In this document: piece after piece, positions 33,319 through 42,824 of the stretch | Numbering within the stretch: the stretch's first letter is position 1 | How the letters are laid out: every line of letters starts with the position of its first letter | Assembly: GCF_019059575.1 (NCBI RefSeq) | Contig: NW_024882021.1 | Span: 124,001-188,000 of the forward strand | DNA from: Amphibalanus amphitrite | Taxonomy: Eukaryota; Arthropoda; Thecostraca; Balanomorpha; Balanidae | Reading direction: 5' to 3' | DNA length: 64,000 nt | Made by a program: the position numbers and the translations under genes | Notes under the pieces: generated by a model | Database searches by the model: none | Seen by the model: the letters and a program-made list of their open reading frames with translations, nothing else | Told to the model about the DNA's origin: nothing

Positions 33319-33954
33319 ATCACGAATTTCATGTTAGTTTTGATCACAGATGATGTCTTTATCCATTTAGGCCAGGTCAGATCAGATCAGGTCAGGTCAA
33401 CCATTAGGCGTCCTGCCGGCTATACCTACATAGTAGGCGTCAACGACAACTTCCACTGACGGCGTCGTAACAGGCTACGAAGGCACTAAATCTACTTCGT
33501 AAATGTTCAAATGGATGCTAGATTCGAAATCAGCCCGAAATACTACCCTAGAAACATGTAAAACTCGAAAAAGTGTCCCGAAGTCATGAAAGGTTAATGT
33601 CTAATGAGCTGACATTCAGGTGACCTTGACACCCACCGTAATGTATGATGGGACGAACATCATTTCACATGTTGGACGTTTATAACCACAAAAAGACTGA
33701 AAACGCACGGATAATGTGAGCTGACACGCTGAATAGCGATTCCGGCCAAACATGGCCTCGAGAAACAGGCCACAGGTCAAAGGTCACTTGGGTCAGGGTC
33801 ATGAATATTTCATAGTACCTACGTGTAAAATTGATCAACTCGAGGGTACTGATAGTTTCGTCGCGATCGGCCGCTTTTTGCGCGAGTTTTTCGCGAAAAA
33901 CCATGGGGGCTCCATCCGACTGCACCCCCTGGCCCCTACCTACACATGCGAGGG
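33319..33954 (-). mobile_element. TTAA-family element (subfamily A), right piece of the split copy
   Basis: Resumes in register with 16,095 (ATCACGAATTTCATGTTAG), carries AGGTCA arrays (GGCCAGGTCAGATCAGATCA), a pericentral TTACGAAG motif, CGCGATCGGCCGCTTTTTGC and TTTTTCGCGAAAAACC. It ends CACATGCGAGGG before CTAA (33,955-33,958, a decayed TTAA). Confidence 0.6.
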
Positions 33955-33958
33955 CTAA

Positions 33959-35130
33959 TACATTCGCGAAAAAACACAGGAGGTTTTCAACCCTCCCCCC
34001 ACGCACGACGTGGGTGTAACTATATTCAAAAATGAGTATTGACTAGTGAGACGTTCATCCGAAAAAGGCACATGTTCTATTCTCCGTCCCATTGACTTTA
34101 TGCCTACCTAATGGAGAGGTTCTAAACTGTTTGTTACTGATCTGACCTTTGGTCACCGTTATAAAAGTAAGCGCTAGCAAGTACGTTTTGTTTTACAGTT
34201 TACCTACACATCCGTCGCGCTCATCCGTCGTGCAAAGCTGTCGTTCAGTCATAGCTGATAGCTGTGGAGAATATTTGAATTTGCTTGAGGTTAGGTCTCC
34301 CGACATGACTTGGTGACGTATCCTTGAATGAATGACCTCGAGACTTTTACTATATTTACGGAGATGTAAGGTCTATCAATGTAATTGTACATTCACACTT
34401 CACAGAGATTTTAGTTTTTACCTATCAACGTGTCCAATTAAGATACTCGGATAATGCCGAAGGAGCGTGAAAACGCCTCCCATGTCCCGGCTTGATTAGA
34501 ATATTTCGGGAATTTTTAAGGTTAGGTAGCCTAAAGTCAATTCAGTCTCGTGACCTTTTCTATAACTATATAGACAACTCAATGAGAAATGTGGATGTTG
34601 CTTATTTTGCGCGATAACTTTGCCTGGTCTGTTCCAGCTCTTACATTCGTGATACCACAAACTACGAGAGACCACAAAATATTGTCTTCACTACGATCGA
34701 TCGTATCGTAAAGGAGCCAACTGAGCACCTCCATAGTCATCCACCCGGCACAGGGCGGTGGCGGTGCTGTCCAGCATGTTCTTCTTGGTGCTTTTTAACC
34801 GTGATAATATATGCAGTGGAAGAGCCATCACCTCACGCGTGCGTCCACCGCTGCGGCGCCAGTCCAGAAAGGCAATCAGTATATGGGTTATCACACGCCA
34901 ACTCAACCTACTAGAAGTGCAATTTTACGCGGCACCCCCTCAACTCGAAATGCCATTTGACAAAAGGGGAGCTCGAATGTTAGCAAGGATTCCAAATACC
35001 GGGTCGAAATCGTTCTTATGTTAACAGGTTGGCAAATAGTACATGGATAAAGTAGAAACACCCCGATAACCGGAGAAATGTTCTAATAACCGCAGGGTAG
35101 CACAGACATATCGGATATTCCAAAGTAAAC
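33959..35130. other. no recognised gene; one weak exon candidate on minus strand
   Basis: Mostly unremarkable. On the minus strand near 34,720-34,790 a GC-richer segment could encode STKKNMLDSTATALCRVDDY and is followed by a GTGCTC donor-like site. The codon choice resembles the real exons nearby, but I know no matching family and the upstream acceptor is unclear. Confidence 0.25.
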
Positions 35131-35136
35131 TTTATT
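35131..35136 (-). terminator. candidate poly(A) signal of POFUT1
   Basis: AATAAA on the minus strand, about 500 nt after the POFUT1 stop codon. No other canonical signal was noticed closer, so this may set the 3' end of the mRNA. Confidence 0.4.
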
Positions 35137-35407
35137 GATGGTTGGATGATCGCTGCAAAAGCGAAAATAGAAAACGGGAATGAATGCATCAATGCATGAA
35201 CGGCTCATTCGTAAGTACTCAAAGCACTACTCGAGCCGGTTGCGGTGAATGTCACCGGACACAGTACACACCCAATGGGTGCCATTTGATCGCTGCTCTG
35301 TCGTCACTGAGATCACCGCGCGGCCGAGCCACCCCCCCCCCCCCCCGCCACCGCGCACGGCCGGCCGCGACCAACACTCCCGCCCAATGACCGGCATACG
35401 GGACCGC

Positions 35408-35562
35408 GCCACCGCCAGTCTCCGCGGAGACCCGGGCTGAGCGGCAGGCCGATCTGAGCACACACACGTCCCCAGAGGTACTGCCGCCACCGCCAGTCTC
35501 CGCGGAGACCCGGGCTGAGCGGCAGGCCGATCTGAGCACACACACGTCCCCGGGGGTACTGC
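35408..35562. repeat. 77-bp tandem duplication in POFUT1 3' region
   Basis: Two units (35,408-35,484 and 35,485-35,562) share GCCACCGCCAGTCTCCGCGG, AGACCCGGGCTGAGCGGCAG and GCCGATCTGAGCACACACAC. They lie in what would be the POFUT1 3' untranslated region. Confidence 0.8.
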
Positions 35563-35631
35563 CGCCAGCAGTGCGGCGGCGCCCGTCACAGCGAGATATC
35601 TGTCCCCACGAGCCGGGCCGGGCCGGGCTGA

Positions 35632-35880
35632 CTACAGCTCGTCCCTGCCGCGCCGAGCCGGGTCGGCGTCCCGGTCCGACTCCGACTCCGAGTCCGAGTC
35701 CTCTGGGAACGCCCAGAAGGCGGACGGCAGCCCGAGCGCGTCCCGCTCGCGGAACACCACTGCCGAGAACGAGGAGACGCAGTTGCCGATGAAGAGGTTG
35801 GCGCGCGCCAACAGCGCCAGCTCGGCGTGCGCGTCCGCCGGCCGGCCCGGCTCGGCCGGCTGCCACGTGACCAGCTCGAA
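35632..35880 (-). CDS. POFUT1: POFUT1 exon 7 and stop
   Basis: Acceptor GCCCGGCAG, then [34 protein letters not shown] and [15 protein letters not shown]. An acidic [13 protein letters not shown] linker follows, encoded by GACTCC/GAGTCC hexamers, and then GRDEL and a stop. The acidic linker is not in the human protein. Confidence 0.93.
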   Translation of the reverse strand, partial: FELVTWQPAEPGRPADAHAELALLARANLFIGNCVSSFSAVVFRERDALGLPSAFWAFPEDSDSESESDRDADPARRGRDEL

Positions 35881-38800
35881 CTGCCGGGCAGAGCGGGTGT
35901 CAGCGGCGGACACACGGACGGGCGGACACACACACACGGGCGGACACACACGGACGGGCGGACACACACGGACGGGCGGACACACGAGCAGGCGGACACA
36001 CGGACGGGCGGACACACTGACCAGTACCGCAGCGAGAACAGTATCGGTGGCCACGGCGAGGGGGCGCGGCAGTGGGAGCAAACGAACCCGTAATAAACCC
36101 CAGACAGGCGACAACAAGGGAGGCGCATGAAGATCACGAAACTCACTGAACTATTTGGATAGACGATGGTAAAAAGTGAATCATATTTAACTAAATAGTC
36201 GATGAAATGTCCCCCTGTCACAGCACTACGTTGCCACTCCGGAAAATCAATCCATTATCAGGCATGAAGGGCATTGTGCATCTGCCCACATAGAAGCAAT
36301 CAGACGGGTGAATGGGCGACAAGTAGGAATGGAACCGTCCTCCATGTGTGTGCATGTGTGTGTGTGTGTGGGGGGGGGGGGGGGCAGACAGCTCGGTAGG
36401 GCTGGGCTGTGCGCCGCTCGCCACTGAACTCCCTCCCCGCCGTTGTCTTCACGGTCTGTCAGTGTCGGTGGGTGGGTGTGGAGTATCTCAGAGCCGGGCT
36501 GTGCGCTGCCGCTCACCTCCTGCTCGTGGCCGCGCAGCTCGCGGCGCAGACGGTCCAGCCGCTCGGGCGCGTCCGTGGCCACGTAGACGGCGGGCGCGCG
36601 CGTGTGGCGGGCGGCGCGGCGCATCTGGCGCGCCACGGTCGGCCAGTCCGGGTAGCAGAGTCGCTCCGTCAGCCGACCGTGCTGCTGACGGTAGCCCAGA
36701 CACTGCGCCGACGAGAACATGTTGCCCGTGGCCTGGCGCGTGTGGGCGCAGGCGCGCTCCTGGTGGACGGCCGGACAGACATCGTGAGCTCACCGACGGC
36801 CGGACAGACACCGTGAGCTCACCGGCGGCCGGACAGACACCGTGAGCTCACCGGCGGACGGACACGGGCACCGTGAGCTCACCGACGGCCGGACAGACAC
36901 CGTGAGCTCACCGACGGACGGACAGACACCGTGAGCTCACCGGCGGCCGGACAGACACCGTGAGCTCACTGACCCGGACGGACACCGTGAGCTCGCCGAC
37001 GGCCGGACAGACACCGTGAGCTCACCGGCGGCCGAGCACATACGACCCGAGTACACACGTTACACAATAAACATCACAGACGTAGAAACCCATACAGAGC
37101 CATGGCTTAATAGCTAATGGGCCTTCTATGGGCCCGGGTAACCTCAGTAGCTACATATAAACCTCGGGGTTAGTCCGAACACAATCACCCAGTCAGGACA
37201 AACTCACCCAGCCGTGAGCTGTTGAGCTCACCCGGCACGGTGGTCGGACTCACCCAGTCGGAGCCGAGTCGGAGGTGGACGCCAACGAACGGCGCGGCCG
37301 GCAGCAGGCGGCGCCTCAGCTGGCGGGCGCGCTCGCGGACCGCCTCCGACCACTGGAAGTGGCGCTGCAGGCCGGCGTTCACCTCCAGCACCGGGTAGGA
37401 GGCCGGCGAGCCGGCGAACGCCAGCACTGAGCAGCCGACGCAAAGGGTCACATGTCACCGACACGACAACGTTAACAATCTAACTTCATTACTCCATTTT
37501 TGAGTTCCGTAAGAGGACCTTTCTTTTCGGACAAACAAAAACGGAGCTGAGGACTCGAACTTTGCTAAGTGAATACAATACGGCGTGAATACGGCGGGTA
37601 GCGGACTCACCGGGCCAGCTACGGACGGCGGGTGGCGGACTCACCGGGCCAGCGGTGTGGCGGGAGGCGGACTCACCGGGCCAGCGGTGCGGCGGGTGGC
37701 GGACTCACCGGGCCGACTGCGGACGCCGGGTAGCGGACTCACCGGGCCAGCTACGGACGGAAGGTAGCGGACTCACCGGGCCAGCTACGGACGGAAGGTA
37801 GCGGACTCACCGGGCCAGCGGTGCGGCGGGTAGCGGCGCCGCCAGCGCTCCGCCTCGCCGGCCACGTTCCACAGGTCGTACGACAGCGGGCTGTGCAGCT
37901 CCGAGGAGACAAAGTCGATGCCGTAGGTGTCCCAGAAGGGGCCGGGCGGGTTGCCGTTCTTGGCGGCGCACGGGTCGGTCGGCGGCTCACCGTACGCCTG
38001 CCGCTGCTGGTAGCAGAACGCTGCGGGGATAACAGGGCGCATCAGCGATACACACTACACAGCGACCGCTGCTGGTAGCAGAACGCTGCGGGGATAACAG
38101 GGCGCATCAGCGGTACACAGCGACCGCTGCTGGTAGCAGAGCGCTGCGGGGATAACAGGGCGCATCAGCGGGACACAGCGACCAGCGCCCCCCCCCCCCC
38201 CCACACACACACACAAACGCGCCCCGGTACGGTACACCGACGTAATCCAGCGGAAAGTCAGCGCTCCAGATGCTTGTCCCACAGTCTGTTAGACAGAAAG
38301 GTTGCCTATGGAGTCATGGACACACGATCCAAGTTCACGGTCCGTCACCCCTCTCAGCCACCATCCCGTCAAAGCAGATCCGCTGCACTCTTCAGACGGT
38401 GTGAATTGACTGCCGGACTTTTGGGGAAGGGAGGTGTGGCCCGGGAACAGCTCCCGACTTCCGACTGAGGAACTTTGGGATATCATTCGGCAGGACTGTG
38501 CCAACAGTCGAACGGGCGTGACCGGGGTATAGCCGCCTGTACTGAGCGAGTGAATTCACTCGCACGAGTGAACACTGTGACCAGCCCGATCGCATGTCCT
38601 TTGTCCTTCCCTACCTCATCTGCATTATTCAGTCGTGTTCGCGGAGCCACGAGACAGAACCTCCATTCCGATAGAAAACGTTAGGGCAATAGGCTATCCT
38701 AAGCAATAGGCATTAGGCTATCAAATAGGCTACCTCCAATGGCTGACTGATGGATGAAAGAGTCGAAGCCCGAGCTAAGCTGAGCTTGAGCGTAGGTCCC

Positions 38801-41582
38801 TAGCAAACCGTACGATCGGTTATTCCAGGAAACGGGAGAATTTAGATGCCAAGTTTAACGTGGGTACTGGGTACCTATCAAAATAGAACCCTCCCACTCC
38901 CCCCTCTTCCCCCACTCAACTGACTCCAACTGGCTGCGGCTGCTCCCCCAACCACAGACAATGCCTGTCAGGTCTCACAATATCGAGCGCTGGAGCGACT
39001 CGGACCCGGACTCTAACCACAGGGAGTCCAATGCTCCAACAACTGAGCTACAAGGCCCATAGGGATTACCTAACTGTTAAACTATTCGAAGGGCAACTTT
39101 TCTTTACATCACCTGGATACAAAAACAAGAATTCTTGAAAGTATCCTAACCAAAGTGCGAGTCAATAGGTGATTGCAGCCTTCCAGGATTCTAGGTGCTA
39201 CAAAACGACAGCAACTTTGTTTAGAAACAATGCTTACAAATTCTCTTTGAAGGCGGCCATATCTTCGGGGCTATTTCACTCATAAATGTTTCCATGGTAA
39301 TTGCAGGATGGTACTTCGCTACTTTGTCCACTCGAAAATACTCGTCGAACGGTACCTGAATCTGAAAAAGAAAATAACATCATTAGCTTTTCACACAAAA
39401 CTGAGCTCAATGTTTTTTAATGCAATGCATTGTATTATCATCATAAAGGATAACATCAATTTCAAAAAGTGTCCGCTCATAAATAATGCCTATCGTTTAC
39501 GAGCACTGGGCAGTACTCTTGCCTTTATAGTGCGAGCCGTCCACGCAGGAATTTTTTATGGAAAATGTGGCAAAGATGTTACAAAGATGAGTCGAGTAGG
39601 AATGAAAACCAATAAAAACGAATTACCCAGCTTATGAATGGAGTATTGTGAATGAAATGTGAATCTAAGAACCGATGAATATTAAGGTACCCTGGCTCGT
39701 ATTGGTGTTTTTACAGCCGAGAACGTATAAGGGGGGAGGGGTCCATGGGACCCCCTTGCCGTTTCGCCCCTGATCGAGCTAGAGCTTCGCGAAAAAAAAA
39801 AAACGAGCGTGTTGCCCGTGACGATGATACCCAATTTTAAGGTCCTAGGTCATTGGTTGACCTTCCAGGTCATGTCAATGACCCAAAAGTCAGGAAAATC
39901 GGGACCCGTTAGAACGTCGTAAAGGATAGTTGCTATGGGTTTTTTCGGGGCGTTAATCACGAATATCATGTTAGTTTTAATCACAGATATCTTTATGCAT
40001 TTACGCCAGGTCGGGTCAGGTCAGGTCAGGTCAGGTCAACCAGTAGAGGTCCTGCCGAGCATTTGTAGTAGGTGTCAACCGCCTCTGACAGCTTCGTAAC
40101 ATGTTACGAAGGCACCAAAACTACTTCGTTAATGTTAATATGGTTGCTTAATTCGAATTCAGCTAAAAAAACTAGCCTAGAAACATGTAAAAAAGTGAAC
40201 CGAGGTCATCAAAGGTCAATGACCTGACCTGACCTTCAGGTGACCTTGACACCCAACCTTATGCGTGGGAACAACATCATATCATGTTTGAACGCTTGAA
40301 ACCACGAAAAGGCTGCAAACGCGCGGCTAATGCGAGCCGACATACGCCAAATCGCAATTCCGGCCAAACATGGTCTCGAAAAGTAGGTTACAGGTCAAAG
40401 GTCATTTGAGTCAGGGTCATGCAATTTTCAGGGTAGGTGTGAAATTGATTAACGCGAGTGTACTGAAAGTTTCGTCGCGATCGGCCGCTTTTTATGCGAG
40501 TTATTCGCAAAAAAAACGAGGGGGACCGTTCGACTCCCCTCCCCCCTATACGGAGTACGGACCAGGGTTAAGATTTGTATTTATGATTAGTGGTTGATTT
40601 AAGATTTATGAGACCTACTATCTAAGGGTCATTAAAAAAGTTCGATGACCAAAAAGCTACATAAGCGAGACTAGATTATAGCAAGACCAGCTATGAATGT
40701 GGTCAAAAGTATCGGCTGGCAAAGGGGCATTTGTTCAGAATACGTGTTTGTTATTAAATGATCCATATTCCTTATTCCATATGCCTGCATGAGACCAAAC
40801 ATAGCACGAAAAACGATAGCAGAAGTCTTGACAAAAAAAAATCAATACCCACCGACTTCGGCTGACGCATGTGATATTCCACCCACGGTGCCAGCACTAG
40901 TGTCCTGTTGAGCTCCTTAGCGAAACTAAGGGTGCCCAAGAAGTAGTCCATTTGGTTTCCAAATCGACCTGCAAACAAAAGTACACTTATGGCCATCAGC
41001 TTTTCCTGCATTAGTGACCAATAAACAGCACATACATATTCCATGAGTGCCGCAAAAGCGGCAGCACTCAGGTCAGCAGCTGCCTCCCCGCATTGACCTG
41101 AATTGGCATGATCTTCCACCATGCACTGCTGGTACATACCACTGTGCACTGGAACACTCCGTGCTCCTTGGCCGGCTCTGGTGGTGGCTCCAGAAGTACT
41201 GACGAATGTGTGATAAACATCTAACATTTAGCACAGACGTGTAGCACATCCATTACACGACACTGTATGCTATTTACAAAGGGGCTCTGCCACACCCTCA
41301 TGATTGGGGGTCCGACCCCATAAATGCACCACGTTATACGTCATCCGGCAGGCATTACGGAAGCGAAATAATCGGGGGAAGGGGGACCGGAGTCGGACCC
41401 CCGCGACCCCCGGTGGCGCAGCCCCTGTGTTTACGTGCCAGAGCAGCAGCTGAACACTCACCCATACAGGGACAGAACAAGATGTAGCCACGCTCGTCCA
41501 CTTCATTGGCAGCCGATTCCTCACTTGTAGATGAAGCAATCAACAAACACAAAGTGCTCAAGAACAGGGCGGTCTGCCTCAT
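35632..41582 (-). CDS. POFUT1: GDP-fucose protein O-fucosyltransferase 1, complete, seven exons
   Basis: POFUT1 transfers fucose from GDP-fucose to Ser/Thr in EGF-like repeats (Notch and others) in the ER lumen. Coding exons on the minus strand: 41,582-41,462; 40,968-40,853; 39,361-39,238; 38,020-37,811; 37,426-37,254; 36,759-36,517; 35,880-35,632. All junctions are GT/AG and in phase, giving 411 codons (human 388, also seven exons). Seen: signal peptide [27 protein letters not shown] at the exon 1/2 joint; LNRTL glycosylation site; [14 protein letters not shown] with the catalytic-site Arg; [24 protein letters not shown]; and C-terminal RDEL, an ER-retrieval signal. The gene looks functional. 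It is divergent from AMD1, 4.9 kb apart. The introns hold minisatellites that copy the splice sites. Confidence 0.95.
35905..36025. repeat. minisatellite in POFUT1 intron 6
   Basis: Units like GGACGGGCGGACACACAC repeat up to about 25 bp from the exon 7 acceptor. On the coding strand they form GTCCGCCCGTCCGTGTGT pyrimidine-rich copies. Confidence 0.85.
36517..36759 (-). CDS. POFUT1: POFUT1 exon 6
   Basis: Acceptor GTCCACCAG, then [40 protein letters not shown] and [20 protein letters not shown]. It matches the insect form (ERAC.H ... SPQCLGY) better than the vertebrate one. Donor GAG then GTGAGC. Confidence 0.9.
36765..37035. repeat. 28-29-bp minisatellite in POFUT1 intron 5
   Basis: Nine or so units of CGGCCGGACAGACACCGTGA followed by GCTCACCGA. 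They run right to the exon 6 acceptor. Each unit holds a palindromic GTGAGCTCAC, which is donor-like on both strands. Confidence 0.9.
37254..37426 (-). CDS. POFUT1: POFUT1 exon 5 (catalytic Arg)
   Basis: Acceptor GGCTGCTCAG, then [20 protein letters not shown] and, at the end, [12 protein letters not shown]. The Arg in H-L-R-x-G corresponds to the essential Arg of mammalian POFUT1. Donor TGG then GTGAGT, itself repeated twice within the next 60 nt. Confidence 0.92.
37591..37810. repeat. 32-34-bp minisatellite carrying copies of the exon 4 donor
   Basis: Six extra copies of the exon-4/intron-4 joint. On the coding strand each reads CTGGCCCG then GTGAGTCC (ACTCACCGGG at about 37,605, 37,639, 37,671, 37,703, 37,737, 37,771; the real one is at 37,805). 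Confidence 0.9.
37811..38020 (-). CDS. POFUT1: POFUT1 exon 4
   Basis: Acceptor TTATCCCCGCAG, then [36 protein letters not shown] and a tail ending PPHRWP; donor CCCG then GTGAGT. Both its splice sites exist in several tandem copies in the neighbouring introns (37,591-37,810 and 38,021-38,183). Confidence 0.92.
38021..38183. repeat. 58-65-bp tandem repeat carrying copies of the exon 4 acceptor
   Basis: The acceptor and exon start (TTATCCCCGCAG then CGTTCTGCTACCAGCAGCGG) occur three times in tandem. The true one is next to exon 4, with further copies starting at about 38,066 and 38,124. A poly-C and CA run follows at 38,187-38,216. Confidence 0.9.
38985..39058 (-). repeat. tRNA-like sequence, probable SINE head, in POFUT1 intron 3
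   Basis: On the minus strand GGGCCTTGTAGCTCAGTTGT then TGGAGCATTGGACTCC, ending with GGTTAGAGTCCGGGTCCGAG and TCGCTCC. It has a box A (TAGCTCAGTTG) and a box B-like GGGTCCGAGTC (38,997-39,007), but the acceptor and T stems pair poorly. I read it as the tRNA-derived head of a SINE or a tRNA pseudogene, not a working tRNA. Confidence 0.5.
39238..39361 (-). CDS. POFUT1: POFUT1 exon 3
   Basis: A short exon found by following the phase: acceptor TTCTTTTTCAG, then [40 protein letters not shown]; donor GTAAGC. It aligns with the human segment ending in APTHWPPEKR. The phase links exons 2 and 4 without a stop. Confidence 0.9.
39690..40567 (-). mobile_element. TTAA-family element (subfamily A) in POFUT1 intron 2
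   Basis: Reverse-orientation relative of 12,830-13,721 (GGTCCTAGGTCATTGGTTGA, four GGTCA repeats at about 40,018, ACATGTTACGAAGGCACC, TTTCGTCGCGATCGGCCGCT). The right end GACCAGGG is followed by TTAA (40,568-40,571). The left end, TTAAGGTACCCTGG, is rearranged. A hairpin with GGGGTCC AT GGGACCCC lies at about 39,737. Confidence 0.65.
40853..40968 (-). CDS. POFUT1: POFUT1 exon 2
   Basis: Acceptor TTTGCAG, then [20 protein letters not shown] and [18 protein letters not shown]; donor TCG then GTGGGT. GRFGNQ.D.FLG is the nucleotide-sugar-binding start of the fold. Confidence 0.92.
41462..41582 (-). CDS. POFUT1: POFUT1 exon 1 (signal peptide)
   Basis: Starts at ATG 41,582 ([13 protein letters not shown]), chosen because it begins a classical signal peptide. 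An in-frame ATG upstream would add a non-hydrophobic leader. Encodes the luminal start up to YILFCPCMG. Donor ATGG then GTGAGT. Confidence 0.88.
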
Positions 41583-41765
41583 TATTGATTCAGAATGAAC
41601 GTTATACAGTAGACAATCTGAAACCATAAGAAAGTTATGGAAGACAATCATCGAACTGGGCGATAGTCCACCACTTGATGGTGACGCTCTATGCTATGAC
41701 ACGATAGCGATGGTGTGTTATGAATGGGCTGTTTGCCCATAACCATCACTGGTGTCAAGAGCGCC

Positions 41766-41925
41766 CAGTGGCGGATCCAGGGGGGGGGGGCAAAATGGGC
41801 ATTTGCCCCCCCCCAAACGGCATAATTTTAACATTACGCCTATGGACGATGCATGGAAAGAATCGATAAATTGTTATGGTTTGCCCCCCCCCCCAAAAAA
41901 AAACTCTGAGCTGGATCCGCCTCTG
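41766..41925. mobile_element. hAT-type MITE with perfect 8-bp duplication, upstream of POFUT1
   Basis: CAGTGGCGGATCCAGG at the left and CTGGATCCGCCTCTG at the right are inverted ends, a widespread hAT MITE type. Target duplications AGAGCGCC lie at 41,758-41,765 and 41,926-41,933. It is 160 bp, 180 bp upstream of the POFUT1 start codon, so it lies in or next to the promoter. Confidence 0.9.
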
Positions 41926-41933
41926 AGAGCGCC

Positions 41934-42824
41934 ACTTCCCCAATTGTTACTAGTAGGACTCTAATGATTAATTTTGGGATAGCAAAACCATCCTTACCAT
42001 GCAGCGCCATAGAGCTAATGTTGAAATTATCAAACAATGGGTATGTCTCAGGCCCTACCAGCCCCATAAAAACCCACCCTATCGACGTCAATTGACTCTG
42101 TCCATTAACGTGCAATGGTGAAAAGCCAATGCTCTGTGTACTTACTGCGAATACATTCCTTTTTTTCTTTCTTTCCTGATAAATTTTGTCCGAATGGATG
42201 AATGGGTGGTTTTGGGCCCGGGTGCCGTCCGCTGAGCGGTGCTCGCAGCGAATGACGCCATGGACCCCCCCCCCCCCCCACCACCACCACCACCAACCTC
42301 GCCCGCGCCCGGCTCACTGGTTATAATTTGAATCGGAAGTTTACGTACCGCAGGTAAATGGCAGAACGGTCCTCATGGGCCCAGTGTGACCCTCTCGCCA
42401 GTTGCCAGCTAGCTTATCATAGGAACGCGGGTCAATTGACGTCCTCCGTTCCGTCATTTCCGTCCTCCGTTCCGTCATTTCCGTCCTCAGGGTAGCAAAA
42501 TCCTAAATCCTTCTCCTCCATGCTTCCACCCTCCTGCTCCGGGCTGGACCGGAAATGTTATCCCATGCGGGTAGCTCCCCCGGGAGCAGGCCCATGGATG
42601 GATGCGGTGCCTGTCAGGGGGCTGGGTCGCCTGTCCTCGTGATGGGCTCAGCCTCGATGAGCCACCAGGACTTATATCACCAGGACTTTTACATTCCTTA
42701 AAAAGGAATGTAAAGGAATGTACCTAGAGGTCTCAAAACTTGCACATACATATATCTCATTTAGAATATTTGCTCGATGTAGAATATTTGCTTTTGTGTT
42801 GTCATCGAAAGTGAATAAATATCA
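41934..42824. other. POFUT1-AMD1 intergenic sequence, no gene
   Basis: No exon recognised. A pair of 27-bp direct repeats (CGTCCTCCGTTCCGTCATTT) lies at about 42,440-42,490, and a poly-C run at about 42,265. Confidence 0.4.

Noticed and set aside
36765-37035. CRISPR-like regular repeats
   Set aside because: Units are contiguous tandem minisatellite copies without unique spacers, in an animal intron.
38985-39058. Functional tRNA gene
   Set aside because: Box A and a box B-like sequence are present, but the acceptor and T stems do not pair well; more likely a SINE head or pseudogene.
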